Shown piece by piece: positions 15,955 through 24,890 of a stretch of DNA of 64,000 nucleotides. The translations under genes and the position numbers were made by a program. The DNA lies in assembly GCA_024235795.1 (NCBI GenBank), contig JACKLR010000003.1:496001-560000 (forward strand). The letters run 5' to 3'. A model generated the notes under the pieces. The model was not told the DNA's origin and ran no database searches. It saw only the letters and a list, made by a program, of their open reading frames with translations. Origin of the DNA: Burkholderiales bacterium. Lineage in GTDB: Bacteria; Pseudomonadota; Gammaproteobacteria; Burkholderiales; Nitrosomonadaceae. Each line of letters begins with the position of its first letter. The first letter of the stretch is position 1.

Positions 15955-16177
15955 TTGAACTGGTAAATTCAGCATGCTGTTTGACAATTTTCTTGCCACC
16001 GTCAAACCCGCCGCGTTCCTCACTGGCGTCGGATGTCTTCACACTTTGCGAGTCAATCAATCCGTAACCCGGGGTTGTTTTTTACCTTTCCTTGATTCTG
16101 CCAATTTAATTGATCCATCACCGTTTCCCAAACGCTGTGGCGATTCCATTGGCTATAGCACAATTCTGGCGACATAA
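15955..16177 (-). pseudogene. IS5-family-like transposase fragment
   Basis: The minus strand encodes Y-S-Q-W-N-R-H-S-V-W-E-T-V-M-D-Q-L and, after a one-base frameshift at a CCCGGG near 16070, L-I-D-S-Q-S-V-K-T followed by E-R-G-F-D-G-G-K-K-I. The I-D-S-Q-S-V-K and G-x-D-G-G-K-K blocks are characteristic of IS5/IS427-type DDE transposases around the first catalytic aspartate. No terminal repeats or remaining domain are seen, so this is a remnant of an old insertion. Confidence 0.7.
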
Positions 16178-16225
16178 TATTACCTTCTATCATAATTGAA
16201 TAATTGTGCCCCCAGAATTTTGCGA

Positions 16226-16900
16226 TTACTGATCCAATCGGATTTTGTAGTTCAACGCATTACCCCAAATAGGCTGAAAATTGCATGAAGTCGGCTCAAA
16301 ACCCCAAGACAAAATAGATCGTGCACGGCGGGTTTCTCCATTCATTGGGTACACGCTATTCAGATTGTTATTTGCATTTGCGATTACCGCAAATTGCCAA
16401 CTTGGGTTTGCGCCAAGCATTTCGTTTGCGAGATGCACACTATCTCTACCAACCGGTACCAAAGTTCCGCTAGTATCAGCAACACAGTGCAACACGTACT
16501 CGCGACTGCCTGGTAAAGGGGCGCCGCCGAACCCAAAAGTTTGTTTTACTTTAACCGGGCAACCAAACTGGCGACGTTGTGGATCATAACCGCAGCAACT
16601 CATTTCTTCATAGAAAAGACTGCCAACTTGCGATATTTCTGCGCCGCATTGTCTCGCAGCCTCTTTGAAGCGTGTGATATCCGTGCTATCAGCGGCACTA
16701 TCATCTATACAATATGCAAACTCTTTGTAAAGCTCTGCCTCTGCAGCCTGTTTTACATCGGATGGAAGCGTCGCAAGACTCGATAATTTTTCAGCCACCT
16801 GTTGTTTTATTTCCGGACCGCATATCGTTTTGGCGGTTGCATTTGACGTTATCAACATTGTCAGTATTAACAATGTAAAAATAATAACTAAGTTTTTCAT
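16226..16900 (-). CDS. Secreted Cys-rich hypothetical protein
   Basis: A 224-residue exported protein, starting at 16900 where AGGAG lies eight bases upstream (an in-frame ATG further upstream has no such site). The signal peptide covers about residues 1-23. The mature part has eight or more cysteines, including a C-C pair in E-M-S-C-C-G-Y-D and C-G-P, F-A-Y-C, R-Q-C-G, F-G-C-P, L-H-C-V and T-S-C-N. This suggests a disulphide-stabilised periplasmic or extracellular protein. No family recognised. Confidence 0.75.
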   Translation of the reverse strand: MKNLVIIFTLLILTMLITSNATAKTICGPEIKQQVAEKLSSLATLPSDVKQAAEAELYKEFAYCIDDSAADSTDITRFKEAARQCGAEISQVGSLFYEEMSCCGYDPQRRQFGCPVKVKQTFGFGGAPLPGSREYVLHCVADTSGTLVPVGRDSVHLANEMLGANPSWQFAVIANANNNLNSVYPMNGETRRARSILSWGFEPTSCNFQPIWGNALNYKIRLDQ

Positions 16901-17283
16901 CGCTAAATCTCCTATGAGAGCTAAATTAACCAACATAGATCCCAAATTTCCAATACAACTTGCTTTATGAAAATGTGGACATTACAAATTGACCAAATAC
17001 AAATAGATTGATACAACTGTATTATCAATGTAGCTAAATACTAATAGACAATCTGTGATAAAAATCACATCCAGAAATTTTGGGACAAAATTCTGAAAAT
17101 TCTGAGACTGAGAAATCCCGGAGAAATTATGGAGACAATACCTAATTCTACTTTGCCGGATTAGCATAGCGCTATCCAAGCAAGAAGCTACTGTATACTA
17201 ACAGTCTTTTTTATAGAAGCAATAACCGCCATATCGTGAAAATACCAAACAGTCTCTCAGATTTACTCTTCAGTACGAAACTC

Positions 17284-17304
17284 GGGGCCGGGGCCGGGGC
17301 CGGG
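17284..17304 (+). repeat. GGGGCC tandem repeat, G-quadruplex-prone
   Basis: Three GGGGCC units followed by GGG give four G-runs separated by CC. The spacing fits a two-to-three tetrad G-quadruplex on the plus strand. It is conspicuous in an otherwise AT-rich gap. Confidence 0.7.
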
Positions 17305-17368
17305 ACTAGCACTATTGCCTATAAACCCGATCCTGGCCTAACTGCCATGATTGCCTGAATAGTCAGAT

Positions 17369-17400
17369 GAACAACCACCGGCTATTGTCGGTGGTTGTTC
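17369..17400 (-). terminator. Hairpin downstream of hsp20, possible terminator
   Basis: Perfect 12-base arms GAACAACCACCG and CGGTGGTTGTTC flank an eight-base loop, 13 bases beyond the hsp20 stop. No U-run follows on the minus strand, so it may be a transcript-end stabiliser or a Rho-assisted site. Confidence 0.5.
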
Positions 17401-17412
17401 GGCCATATCAAG

Positions 17413-17994
17413 CTACCCTTTCTGAATGGAAATTTTTTTGACATCGGTTTTTTCAACTTCTTTACGGGGAATAGTTATAGTCAGCAGCCCCTTATCCATG
17501 TTGGCCTGGATACCTTCGATGTCGGCATCATCCGGCACCGCCAGCACACGTTCGAAAGAACCGTAACGTCTTTCCTTGCGGTAGTAGTGTTTGTCTTTTT
17601 CTTCCTGTTCTTCCTGCTTGGTGCCTTTAATCACCAGAACGCGTTCCTTTAATTCGATAGACAGATCGTCCTGGGAAAGACCGGGCGCTTCCAGCGTAAC
17701 TGTATAGTGTTTGTCGTCACTGGCGATATTAACGCTGGCTCGGAATGCCGGCATAAAATCATCCGAGAAAAACGGACTCAGAAAATCAGACCGCGGCCGT
17801 CCCAGCAATCCAAAACCGCGAAAAGCATCTTCAAACAGCCGGTCAATTTCACGATGAAGCTGATTCAGATTGTTAATTTGTGGAAGCTTTGATAACGACG
17901 GGTCATCTTCTTTAACCGGAACGACCTCGGATTTGGCTTTTTCCGGTTCTTCATGTTTAAACCAGTTCCAGGGATTCAATTTATGCAAATCCAT
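17413..17994 (-). CDS. Hsp20/alpha-crystallin family small heat-shock protein
   Basis: A 193-residue ATP-independent holdase that binds unfolding proteins. The alpha-crystallin domain covers about residues 85-185: it begins V-N-I-A-S-D-D-K-H-Y-T-V-T-L-E-A-P-G, contains Y-G-S-F-E-R, and ends with the conserved G-L-L-T-I-T-I-P motif. The C-terminal I-S-I is a plausible I-x-I oligomerisation motif. AAGGAG lies upstream of the ATG. A 56-residue ORF ends three bases before this gene. No clear sigma-32 promoter was identified. Confidence 0.95.
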   Translation of the reverse strand: MDLHKLNPWNWFKHEEPEKAKSEVVPVKEDDPSLSKLPQINNLNQLHREIDRLFEDAFRGFGLLGRPRSDFLSPFFSDDFMPAFRASVNIASDDKHYTVTLEAPGLSQDDLSIELKERVLVIKGTKQEEQEEKDKHYYRKERRYGSFERVLAVPDDADIEGIQANMDKGLLTITIPRKEVEKTDVKKISIQKG

Positions 17995-17996
17995 GA

Positions 17997-18167
17997 TTAA
18001 GTCTCCTTTTTGACCTTGGAATCTGTCGAAGATCCCGCTGAAGCGTGCGTTACAGCGTTAAAATCGAACTCAAAATACTCACATATTTTGTGTATCGCCG
18101 CTTTTTCGCTCAATTTCACCTTGTACCGCAACTCTTGATCGAAATCTTGAACAGGTTCTATTGACAT
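17997..18167 (-). CDS. Possible 56-residue ORF immediately upstream of hsp20
   Basis: A short frame from ATG at 18167 to TAA at 17997-17999 on the same strand, ending three bases before the hsp20 ATG. The product is charged, with K-V-K-L-S-E-K-A-A-I-H-K-I-C-E-Y-F-E-F-D-F in the middle and a low-complexity Ser/Thr/Lys tail that coincides with the hsp20 ribosome site. No ribosome site precedes its own ATG, so it may be a leader without function. Its tight spacing suggests coupled expression if real. Confidence 0.35.
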   Translation of the reverse strand: MSIEPVQDFDQELRYKVKLSEKAAIHKICEYFEFDFNAVTHASAGSSTDSKVKKET

Positions 18168-18266
18168 TAAAAAATCAAAACTATTTTTATTCAGTCGTCA
18201 TAAACGATGATTGAAACACATTCATCTGTATAAAAAATAAGGATTCCATAATTTTTTTCAACCCCA

Positions 18267-18300
18267 GAACCTGTTTATGATCGAGTTCTTAAACGGGTTC
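18267..18300 (-). terminator. Imperfect hairpin downstream of gltD
   Basis: GAACCTGTTTA and TAAACGGGTTC pair at 10 of 11 positions around a 12-base loop, starting 11 bases past the gltD stop. There is no U-run on the minus strand, so terminator function is uncertain. Confidence 0.4.
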
Positions 18301-18310
18301 AAAGCGTTTC

Positions 18311-19795
18311 TCAAGGCAATGCAGTTTCCCCCATCAGGTAACGATCGCATTCCCGCGCTGCGCCGCGTCCTTCGTGGATAGCCCATACTACAAGACTTTG
18401 ACCGCGGCGCATGTCGCCCGCTGCAAAAACACCGTCGATATTCGTGGCATACCGCCCTTCCTCGGCTTTGACATTCGACCGTGCATCCCGCTCAAGCGCA
18501 AGTTCATCAGGCAGCTCATCGTCCGGGCCAAGAAATCCCATCGCCAGTAAAACCAGATCGGCTGGCCATGTTTTTTCGCTCCCCGGTATTTTTTTGGGGA
18601 AAAAGCGGCCATCGCCGTCTTTTGCCCATTCGATATTGACAGTGTGCAGCGCTTTAACGTGGCCGTTTTCATCGCCGTCGAACTTCTCGGTCATAATCAG
18701 GTAGGCACGGGGATCAGCGCCGAAACGCGCTGCGGCCTCTTCCTGCCCGTAATCCAGCCGATAAACCTTCGGCCATTCCGGCCAGGGGTTGTCAGGCTGG
18801 CGCGTTTCAGGCGGCTGGGGCATGATTTCAAACTGGGTAACGCTCTTGCACTGATGGCGCATTGAAGTCCCCACACAGTCGGTCCCGGTATCGCCCCCGC
18901 CGATGACAATGACATGTTTGTCTTTGGCCGAAACCGGTGTGCGGCAGACAAAGTCATTATCGAGCAGGTTTCTGGTGTTTGTATGCAGGAAATCAACCGC
19001 AAAGTGGATACCTTCCAGCGTGCGTCCTTCGATATCCAGATCGCGCGGTTTGGTGGCACCGCAACAGAGCACAATGGCGTCAAATTTTTCACGCAATGCC
19101 GAGCCGGAAAGATCGGCGCCAACTGCCGTATTGGTAACGAAGTTCACCCCTTCCCGAGCCAGCAGGTCAACGCGCCGTTGCACGACGGATTTGTCGAGTT
19201 TCATGTTTGGAATCCCGTACATTAACAACCCGCCAATGCGGTCTGCGCGCTCATAGACCGTTACCCGATGGCCTGCATGATTGAGCTGGTCGGCGCACGA
19301 CAGGCCTGCCGGTCCCGAGCCGACGACGGCGACTTTCTTGCCGCTGCGTTTGGCCGGCGGATTTGCAACAATCCAGCCTTCCTCGAAACCTTTGTCGACA
19401 ATCGCGCATTCGATGTTTTTGATGGTCACCGGCGGATCGGTAATGCCCAGCACGCATGATCCTTCGCAAGGCGCGGGACATACGCGACCGGTAAAATCAG
19501 GGAAATTATTTGTCTTGTGTAAACGGTGCAAGGCTTCTTTCCATAAGCCGCGATAAACCAGATCATTCCATTCGGGAATGAGATTATTGATCGGGCAGCC
19601 TGAAGCCATACCGCCAATCAGTGTGCCCGTATGGCAAAAAGGAACGCCGCAATCCATACAGCGGCCGGCTTGTGCTTCGAGTTTCTGCACCGGAAGATGT
19701 TCGTGAAATTCCCGCCAGTCATGCACGCGTTCCAGTGGAGAACGGTCACCCGGCAATTCACGTTGAAACTCCATAAATCCAGTTGGTTTGCCCAT
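18311..19795 (-). CDS. gltD: Glutamate synthase (NADPH) small subunit
   Basis: The beta subunit of NADPH-GOGAT, 494 residues, passing electrons from NADPH through FAD and two 4Fe-4S clusters to the large subunit. The N-terminal cysteine clusters (G-R-C-M-D-C-G-V-P-F-C, G-C-P-I-N-N, R-V-C-P-A-P-C-E-G-S-C) bind iron-sulphur centres. The FAD motif V-G-S-G-P-A-G-L-S-C is near residue 160 and the NADPH motif I-G-G-G-D-T-G-T-D-C near 295. Full length. It lies 40 bases after gltB, the usual operon order. Confidence 0.97.
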   Translation of the reverse strand: MGKPTGFMEFQRELPGDRSPLERVHDWREFHEHLPVQKLEAQAGRCMDCGVPFCHTGTLIGGMASGCPINNLIPEWNDLVYRGLWKEALHRLHKTNNFPDFTGRVCPAPCEGSCVLGITDPPVTIKNIECAIVDKGFEEGWIVANPPAKRSGKKVAVVGSGPAGLSCADQLNHAGHRVTVYERADRIGGLLMYGIPNMKLDKSVVQRRVDLLAREGVNFVTNTAVGADLSGSALREKFDAIVLCCGATKPRDLDIEGRTLEGIHFAVDFLHTNTRNLLDNDFVCRTPVSAKDKHVIVIGGGDTGTDCVGTSMRHQCKSVTQFEIMPQPPETRQPDNPWPEWPKVYRLDYGQEEAAARFGADPRAYLIMTEKFDGDENGHVKALHTVNIEWAKDGDGRFFPKKIPGSEKTWPADLVLLAMGFLGPDDELPDELALERDARSNVKAEEGRYATNIDGVFAAGDMRRGQSLVVWAIHEGRGAARECDRYLMGETALP

Positions 19796-19835
19796 TTTTC
19801 TGTCACTCCCCAGGTTGCTAAACGCACGCTTGGTG

Positions 19836-22800
19836 TTAATTCCCGCTTATCCGCGCCATATCGTTTTTGTTTTCTTCGAATGCAGCCATAATCGCGCTTT
19901 CTCCAGTCAGGCCATCTTTTTGTGCACGGTCTAAAGCGTCCAGCATGCGCCGATAATCTTTCGGCATGACTTTGATAAATTTGTACACTTCGCTTTCCCA
20001 CAATGCAAGTATCTTCCACGCCCGTTCGCTGCTGGTGGCGCTTGCATGGTTCTGGATCATGTGCTTGATTTCATGAATGTCCTCATCTTCCAGCGGCTCA
20101 AGCGTAACTGTTTCGAGATTGCAAAGCGTGTAAAACTGCTCATGCTCGTCGTAGACATAGGCAATTCCGCCCGACATGCCTGCGGCGAAATTGCGTCCCG
20201 TTGCGCCAAGAATGACCACCCGTCCATTGGTCATATACTCGCAGCCATGATCGCCCACGCCTTCAATGACAATGCTGGCGCCGCTGTTGCGCACGCAAAA
20301 GCGTTCGCCAGCCATGCCGCGGATATAGGCCTCTCCGCTCGTGGCGCCATAAAACGCGACATTGCCGACAATGATGTTTTGCTCGGGCACAAATGTGGAT
20401 TGCGGCGGCGGATAGAGTATCAGTTTGCCGCCTGACAAACCCTTGCCGAAATAATCGTTGGCGTCGCCTTCCAGTTCCAGGGTCAGTCCTGGCGGGATAA
20501 ATGCGCCAAAACTCTGCCCGGCAGCACCCTGAAAATGAAAATGAATCGTGTCTTGCGGCAATCCATCGGGGCCGTAGCGCCGGGTGATTTCACTGCCCAG
20601 TATTGTTCCGACAGTGCGGTTGGTATTGCGGACGGACAGACTGGCCTTGACCTTCTCGCGGCGTTCCAGCGCCGGTTCGGCCAAATCCAGCAGCACCAGA
20701 TTATCGAGCGCATTTTCAAGCCCATGATCCTGCGGAAACTGGCAAAAACGCCCCACTTGCGGACCGACTTCAGGTTGGTAAAGAATGTGCGAATAGTCCA
20801 GTCCCTTGGCTTTCCAGTGATTGATTGCCTGCCTGACTTCCAGACGGTCGGTGCGGCCTACCATTTCGTTAACTGTTCTGAATCCCATTTCAGCCATGAT
20901 TTCACGCATTTCCTGGGCAATAAAATGCATAAAATTGACGACATGAGCAGGATCGCCCATAAATTTCTTGCGCAACTCGGGATTTTGCGTCGCCACGCCG
21001 ACAGGGCAGGTGTCCAGATGACAGACCCGCATCATGATACATCCCATCGAAACCAGAGCCGTCGTTGCGAAACCGAATTCCTCGGCACCCAGCAATGCGG
21101 CAATTACCACATCACGGCCGGTTTTTAACTGACCGTCTGTTTCAACTACAATGCGGCTGCGTAGATTATTCAACAGCAGCGTCTGGTGCGTTTCCGCCAG
21201 ACCAAGTTCCCAGGGCAAACCCGCGTGTTTAATACTGGTCAGTGGCGAAGCGCCGGTGCCGCCGTCATGCCCGCTGATCAATACAACGTCCGCGTGTCCC
21301 TTGGCCACGCCTGCCGCGATGGTGCCGACACCGACTTCGGATACGAGTTTGACACTGATGCGGGCGTGATGATTTGCATTTTTCAGATCGTAGATCAATT
21401 GCGCCAGATCTTCTATCGAATAGATGTCATGGTGCGGCGGCGGCGAGATCAGTCCAACGCCGGGCGTCGAACAACGCACTTTGGCAATCCACGGATAAGC
21501 CTTGCGGCCGGGCAGTTCCCCGCCTTCGCCAGGCTTTGCGCCCTGGGCCATCTTGATCTGCAATTCCTTGGCCTGGGTCAGGTAATTGCTGGTTACGCCA
21601 AAACGCGCCGATGCGACCTGCTTGATGGCGCTATTGCGCGAGTCCCCATTTGCATCGGGCACATAACGCGCCGGATCCTCGCCGCCTTCGCCGGTATTGC
21701 TTTTGCCGCCGATACGATTCATCGCAATGGCAAGTGCTTCGTGCGCTTCCTGACTGATCGAGCCATAGGACATTGCGCCGCTTTTAAAGCGTTTAACAAT
21801 GGCTTCCACCGGTTCCACCGCTTCTATAGGGATAGAACTGTCCGATTTTTTCAATTCCAGCAGGCCACGCAAGGTCGCCAGCCGCCTGGATTGGTCGTTG
21901 ATCAGCGCGGTATAAGCTTTAAAGGCGGCATAATCGGTATTGCGGCAGGCTTTTTGCAGCAAATGTATCGTTTTGGGATTAAACAGATGCAGTTCTCCAT
22001 CAGTGCGGTATTGATATTGACCGCCGACGTCCAGTGTGGAAGAACTAACCGGTTGTACGGGAAAAGCGCACGCGTGCCGCCGCTGTCCCTCTTGCGCGAT
22101 TTCGTCCAGGCCAATACCGCCAACGCGTGAAGCTGTCCAAGTAAAATAGCGGTCAACAAAATCCCGATTGAGCCCAACCGCTTCGAAAATCTGCGCGCCG
22201 CAATACGACTGGATTGTCGAAATACCCATTTTCGACATGACTTTAACCACGCCTTTTACCGCAGCCTTGTTGTACTTTTTCACTGCATCGTGATAACCGA
22301 TGCCTTTTAACAGGCCTTCGCCGATCATATCGTTCAAGCATTCGTACGCCATATAGGGATTTATCGCCTGCGCGCCATACCCCAGCAACAGACATAGATG
22401 ATGGACTTCGCGCGGTTCCCCGGATTCAATCACCAGTCCGGCGCGTTTTCTTGTTCCCTCGCGAATCAAATGATGGTGCAGCGCTGCGCAAGCCAATAAC
22501 GCCGGAATGGATGCACGATCATGATCAAACTGTCTGTCTGACAGAATCAGGATTGTCGCGCCTGCTTCTATGGCCTGATCCGCTGCAATAAATAATTCGT
22601 TCAACGCCTTTTCCAGCGCGGTCTTGCCTCCCGCCACGTTGAACAGTATGGGAATTGTCGCGGTTGTCAGCCCTGGGCGATCGAGTTGACGCAGTTTTTC
22701 CATGTCACTGTTTTCCAGAACAGGCGTTTGCAGTCGTAACTGGCGGCAATTTTCCGGTCCCGGCTGCAGCAAGTCGCCTTCTGAGCCCAGTGTCAGTGTG

Positions 22801-24434
22801 GTTGCGGTAATTAATTCTTCCCGGATCGGGTCAATCGGCGGATTGGTTACCTGGGCAAAGAGCTGTTTAAAATAGTTGTAGAGTAACTGAGGTTGATCGG
22901 ACAGCACCGCCAGCGGCGTGTCCGTACCCATTGAACCGATAGGCGGCACGCCGTTCATTGCCATAGGACCCAGAATCAGGCGCAGGTCTTCAAAGGTATA
23001 GCCGAACGCCTGTTGATGCTGCAGGGCGGCGCCGTGGTCATGCGCAGGTTGTCGGTCAGCGGCATCAGGCAGGCCATTGAAATGCAATGCATTTTCATCG
23101 AGCCACTGCCGATAGGGCTGCGCCATGGCGATTTTCTGCTTCAGCTCCTGGTCACTGATGATGCGTTGTTCGCGGGTATCAACCAGAAACATGCGACCCG
23201 GTTTGAGTCGCCGCTTCTCCAGCACATTTTCGGGCGGCACATCCAGCACGCCGACTTCGGAAGCCATAATCACCAGATCGTCCTTGGTGACGTAGTAACG
23301 CGATGGACGCAAACCATTACGGTCAAGCATGGCCCCGACGCTGATTCCATCGGTGAACGCAATCGATGCCGGGCCGTCCCAGGGTTCCATCAGGCAGCTA
23401 TAATATTCATAAAAAGCGCGCTTCTCGGCATTCATACTCTGGTGCTTTTCCCAGGGCTCCGGAATCATCATCATCATTGCATGGGGCAAGTCGCGACCGC
23501 TTAGCCAAAGAAATTCAAGGCAATTGTCGAATTTTGCCGAATCACTGCCGTCGTCCTGAATGATGGGCAGCAGCTTGGGCAAATCATCGCCAAAAAGATC
23601 GGAACTGAGCATTGCCTGGCGTGCCCGCATCCAGTTCTCATTTCCCCGCAAAGTATTAAATTCCCCATTATGAATCATGTAACGATAGGGATGCGCGCGT
23701 TCCCAGCTGGGAAAAGTATTGGTGCTAAAACGCGAATGAACAAGCGCCAGCGCAGATTCAACCAAAGTATCGGCGAGATCGGGATAAAAGGTGATGACCT
23801 GCCGTGGCGTGAGCATGCCTTTATAAACCAGCGTCCGGGCGGAAAGACTGGGTACATAAAAATAGCTACCACCGTCTATATTTCCGTAGCGAATTGTATT
23901 CTCAGCCAAACGGCGAATCACATACAGCTTGCGCTCAAAGGCCATGTCATCCTGCAGCCCGGCATCGCGGCCGATAAATATCTGACGCACAAACGGCTCG
24001 CAGGCTTTGGCGGTGTCGCCAAGATACAGGTTGTCAGTGGGAACACTGCGCCAACCGAGTATCTGCTGACCTTCCTGGCGCACGATTGCTTCAAGGCGTT
24101 CTTCGCAGTGATGGCGTTGCGCTCTGTCCGGTGGCAGAAAAACCATGCCGACGCCATACTGTCCTGGCTTGGGTAACTGGAACCCAAGTCCATCGCACGC
24201 ATGCTGCAGGAAGGCATGCGGAATTTGCAGCAATATGCCCGCGCCATCGCCGGTATTTTCTTCGCAGCCGCAAGCGCCCCGATGATCAAGATTATGCAAA
24301 ATCGTGAGCGCCTGCTCGACGATCTGATGGGAGGCTTTTCCCTTGATATTGACAACAAATCCGATACCGCAACCATCATGCTCAAAGGCCGGATCATAGA
24401 GCCCCTGTTTGGGAGGAATACTGCGTATTGTCAT
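19836..24434 (-). CDS. gltB: Glutamate synthase (NADPH) large subunit
   Basis: The alpha subunit of GOGAT, 1532 residues, forming two glutamates from glutamine and 2-oxoglutarate. The class II amidotransferase nucleophile is C22 (E-H-D-G-C-G-I-G-F) after a short propeptide. Central and FMN-binding domains follow, with the 3Fe-4S cysteines in M-G-C-I-M-M-R-V-C-H-L-D-T-C-P-V-G-V-A. A C-terminal Gly-rich beta-helix (G-G-x-x-x-x-G-x-M-S-G-G-I-A-Y-V-Y-D) completes it. AGAGG lies eight bases before the ATG. Together with gltD this is the main ammonia-assimilation route. Confidence 0.97.
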   Translation of the reverse strand: MTIRSIPPKQGLYDPAFEHDGCGIGFVVNIKGKASHQIVEQALTILHNLDHRGACGCEENTGDGAGILLQIPHAFLQHACDGLGFQLPKPGQYGVGMVFLPPDRAQRHHCEERLEAIVRQEGQQILGWRSVPTDNLYLGDTAKACEPFVRQIFIGRDAGLQDDMAFERKLYVIRRLAENTIRYGNIDGGSYFYVPSLSARTLVYKGMLTPRQVITFYPDLADTLVESALALVHSRFSTNTFPSWERAHPYRYMIHNGEFNTLRGNENWMRARQAMLSSDLFGDDLPKLLPIIQDDGSDSAKFDNCLEFLWLSGRDLPHAMMMMIPEPWEKHQSMNAEKRAFYEYYSCLMEPWDGPASIAFTDGISVGAMLDRNGLRPSRYYVTKDDLVIMASEVGVLDVPPENVLEKRRLKPGRMFLVDTREQRIISDQELKQKIAMAQPYRQWLDENALHFNGLPDAADRQPAHDHGAALQHQQAFGYTFEDLRLILGPMAMNGVPPIGSMGTDTPLAVLSDQPQLLYNYFKQLFAQVTNPPIDPIREELITATTLTLGSEGDLLQPGPENCRQLRLQTPVLENSDMEKLRQLDRPGLTTATIPILFNVAGGKTALEKALNELFIAADQAIEAGATILILSDRQFDHDRASIPALLACAALHHHLIREGTRKRAGLVIESGEPREVHHLCLLLGYGAQAINPYMAYECLNDMIGEGLLKGIGYHDAVKKYNKAAVKGVVKVMSKMGISTIQSYCGAQIFEAVGLNRDFVDRYFTWTASRVGGIGLDEIAQEGQRRHACAFPVQPVSSSTLDVGGQYQYRTDGELHLFNPKTIHLLQKACRNTDYAAFKAYTALINDQSRRLATLRGLLELKKSDSSIPIEAVEPVEAIVKRFKSGAMSYGSISQEAHEALAIAMNRIGGKSNTGEGGEDPARYVPDANGDSRNSAIKQVASARFGVTSNYLTQAKELQIKMAQGAKPGEGGELPGRKAYPWIAKVRCSTPGVGLISPPPHHDIYSIEDLAQLIYDLKNANHHARISVKLVSEVGVGTIAAGVAKGHADVVLISGHDGGTGASPLTSIKHAGLPWELGLAETHQTLLLNNLRSRIVVETDGQLKTGRDVVIAALLGAEEFGFATTALVSMGCIMMRVCHLDTCPVGVATQNPELRKKFMGDPAHVVNFMHFIAQEMREIMAEMGFRTVNEMVGRTDRLEVRQAINHWKAKGLDYSHILYQPEVGPQVGRFCQFPQDHGLENALDNLVLLDLAEPALERREKVKASLSVRNTNRTVGTILGSEITRRYGPDGLPQDTIHFHFQGAAGQSFGAFIPPGLTLELEGDANDYFGKGLSGGKLILYPPPQSTFVPEQNIIVGNVAFYGATSGEAYIRGMAGERFCVRNSGASIVIEGVGDHGCEYMTNGRVVILGATGRNFAAGMSGGIAYVYDEHEQFYTLCNLETVTLEPLEDEDIHEIKHMIQNHASATSSERAWKILALWESEVYKFIKVMPKDYRRMLDALDRAQKDGLTGESAIMAAFEENKNDMARISGN

Positions 24435-24890
24435 CTTTGCACCTCTTATTGTCTTTTTTAGTGAATCATTATTGCAAATTGATTCAGCAGTAATAGATAA
24501 CCTGAATATTGCACCAGTACGTTAGGTTTTAGCTTGTAATCGTCATTATGATTACATTTCGTTAAATGATGAAAAAGTACAGTTTGTCCCCACGGCGTAA
24601 CTTGCTGGTTTTTAACTTGCCTTATTTTAAATTGAACGCACATGCTCTCTTAGCCGCAGAATAACTGCGCCTGCGGTCGCGAGCACGCTCAATTCAAAAC
24701 AATTCGGCGTTTAAATTCCAGCAACTGGTGCAATTTTCAGGCTAAAAGGTATGCACACAAGCATTAATTACCATTATCCACTTTTTTAGCGGTAATGGTA
24801 CCCTTGTACATTCATGTCGCATAAAAATGATTTTTGCAAACTACCCAAACGACTGAAGATCGTTCAATTGATTGCTGGAGGAAAAAGCAT
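24435..24890. promoter_or_regulatory. Divergent regulatory gap, gltB versus oxidoreductase
   Basis: A 456-base non-coding gap. An 8-bp inverted repeat TACCATTA/TAATGGTA lies at 24769-24800 (16-base loop) upstream of the oxidoreductase gene. No promoter or riboswitch is recognised with confidence. Confidence 0.5.
24769..24800. repeat. 8-bp inverted repeat, possible operator
   Basis: TACCATTA (24769-24776) and TAATGGTA (24793-24800) are exact reverse complements, about 90 bases before the oxidoreductase ATG. The spacing would put the half-sites roughly two turns apart. Confidence 0.5.

Larger units (their letters stand above)
16901..17412. other. AT-rich gap with a GGGGCC tract and hairpin
   Basis: About 510 bases with no supportable gene. 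It contains the GGGGCC repeat at 17284-17304 and the hairpin at 17369-17400; the rest is unremarkable AT-rich sequence. Confidence 0.6.

Noticed and set aside
15974..16177. 67-residue plus-strand frame
   Set aside because: It is antisense to the recognisable IS5-type transposase remnant.
18001..18310. Sigma-32 promoter for hsp20
   Set aside because: No CTTGAA with a CCCCAT-like -10 at proper spacing could be found on the minus strand.
21186..22130. 314-residue plus-strand frame opposite gltB
   Set aside because: It is antisense to a conserved region of gltB, has no ribosome site and has the composition of a shadow frame.
23013..23504. 163-residue plus-strand frame opposite gltB
   Set aside because: Shadow of a conserved coding region; no start signal.
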